From Cyclospora cayetanensis (taxonomy: Eukaryota > Apicomplexa > Conoidasida > Eucoccidiorida > Eimeriidae), in NCBI RefSeq assembly GCF_002999335.1, contig NW_020312689.1, forward strand, positions 1-64,000: a stretch of 64,000 bases of DNA, read 5' to 3'. Below, piece after piece: positions 63,801 to 64,000 of this stretch; the first letter of the stretch is position 1, and the number at the start of each line of letters is the position of its first letter. A program made the translations under genes and the position numbers. The notes under the pieces were generated by a model that saw only the letters and a list, made by a program, of their open reading frames with translations, was not told the origin of the DNA and ran no database searches.

Positions 63801-64000
63801 GCAAGCCGAGACGTTCGTGAGGTGGCAGCTTTTCGCGCGGAGAGAGAAGTTCTTTCGCGCATGCACCCATCAGCTGAGACAGCAGCAACGCCAGCGCGTG
63901 CTGCACTTGTGTTTACAGCATATGGTGGCTGCTGCAACAAAGGGAGAGCGACTAGGCCTTGCTGCAGCGAAAGTGCATCAAAAGCACCGTTCGCTTCTGT
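51871..64000 (+). CDS. Giant Sfi1-repeat protein (centrin-binding centrosome/basal-body scaffold), 3' end outside the window
   Basis: Sixteen exons with all phases agreeing: 51871-53649, 55051-55317, 55527-55679, 55878-55975, 56343-56826, 56985-57634, 57807-58026, 58168-58495, 58794-60009, 60172-60292, 60461-60727, 61061-61393, 61588-61727, 61989-62567, 63032-63551 and 63802 onwards; about 2,450 codons so far. Over 30 Sfi1-type repeats (L..F..W followed by basic/Gln-rich helix) are visible: ALRSWVEA, AFRVWRCG, CFSSWKQW, AFGGWRIF, LFAAWQAA, VLRSWRED, VLQAWHLQ, CFRSWKYY, LFSSWRAK, TLRSWMET, VFERWRLL, FFSSWRHA, SFRGWHVF, TFVRWQLF. Such repeats form one long helix that binds centrin at each turn; an Sfi1-like centrin partner is known at the Plasmodium centriolar plaque. 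The N-terminal 150 codons are Gln-rich and the start codon is uncertain. The last exon is cut by the window end. Confidence 0.85.
53650..55050 (+). repeat. Sfi1-gene intron 1 carrying a CTG/TTCTTAG minisatellite, about 56 copies (53685-54925)
   Basis: Between donor AAAACG-GTAAGA and acceptor AATCTTTTTGTTGCAG. The units are 18-27 bp, mostly TGCTGCTGCTGTTATTCTTA plus G, with variants TTCTTCTTAG, TTCCTAG, TTAGCG and TTGTTG. Length changes are in steps of 3. It reads open for over 480 codons on plus (LLLLLFLVL) and for about 450 on minus (NNSSSSTKK). Each unit ends in a pyrimidine-rich YAG that looks like a 3' splice site. Confidence 0.9.
55976..56342 (+). repeat. Sfi1-gene intron 4 with a degenerate 21-bp minisatellite, about 11 copies (55976-56215)
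   Basis: Unit CTATTGGTGCTGCTGCTTGT plus A, varying to TTGTTGGTG, CGTGCTCGTG and ACTATTGC. It begins directly at the donor GTGCGT and is followed by a long C/T tract and the acceptor TGCATGCAG. It is open on both strands. The repeat family differs from that in intron 1 of the same gene. Confidence 0.8.
57700..57775 (+). repeat. TGCATG-rich cluster in a Sfi1-gene intron
   Basis: Within the 57635-57806 intron the word TGCATG occurs about eight times (CTGCATGCATATAGC, CTGCATGCATATCTGC, GGAGCTGCATGTGCATGG). It may be a degenerate minisatellite or a cluster of AP2-type binding words. Confidence 0.6.
61860..61975 (+). repeat. ATATAC/TGTG microsatellite in a Sfi1-gene intron
   Basis: TACATATATGTATATATGTA-type sequence followed by a GTGTGTGTATGTGTG run, just before the acceptor GCGTTGCAG at 61988. 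Similar TATA/TGTG blocks occur at 58500-58565 and 62860-62990 in other introns of the same gene. Confidence 0.75.
62860..62995 (+). repeat. ACATATA/GTGTGT microsatellite in a Sfi1-gene intron
   Basis: Alternating CATGTATAT and ATACATATATATGCATGT words followed by GTATGTGTGTGTGTCCGTGT, in the intron 62568-63031. No coding potential. Confidence 0.75.

Overview
This is a eukaryotic nuclear window. Its many CAG/CTG-derived runs of Gln, Ala, Ser and Leu, alternation of repeat-rich and repeat-poor stretches, GT-AG introns and gene content point to a coccidian apicomplexan, most likely Eimeria. That is inferred from sequence character, not from a database match. Gene models were built by hand from reading frame, splice signals, phase agreement across junctions and remembered family motifs.

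Layout: 1-432 is a 24-bp minisatellite cut by the window edge, and 433-3580 has no supported gene. 3581-21118 (-) is a five-exon gene of about 5,233 codons for a DMXL/Rav1-type V-ATPase assembly (RAVE) protein. 21119-24490 is mostly non-coding. 24496-25212 (-) is an unrecognised Q/P-rich ORF. 25763-30698 (-) is an unrecognised helical protein with a 23-bp minisatellite in its intron. 31695-34621 (+) is a divergent Sir2 deacylase. 34994-37522 (-) is a complete five-exon WDR92/DNAAF10 (Monad) gene. 38867-40234 (+) is a two-exon four-pass membrane protein. 41723-51044 (-) is an importin-beta family gene closest to importin-9/Kap114. 51871 to the window end (+) is a giant Sfi1-repeat (centrin-binding) gene of at least 16 exons.

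The genes do not form an operon-like pathway, but two fit coccidian microtubule biology: WDR92 (axonemal dynein pre-assembly, expected in flagellated male gametes) and the Sfi1 protein (centrin scaffolds at centrosomes or basal bodies). The repeat-poor 34.6-41.7 kb block holds WDR92 and the membrane protein, with no homopolymer runs. The flanking blocks are saturated with CAG repeats inside otherwise conserved proteins.

Most notable: introns that carry private minisatellites open in several frames (two resemble arrays of 3' splice sites), a probable GC-AG intron in the Rav1 core, a sirtuin with its core split by a large insertion, and a recurring GGTGTMTGKACAG-like word present in both orientations and several frames.
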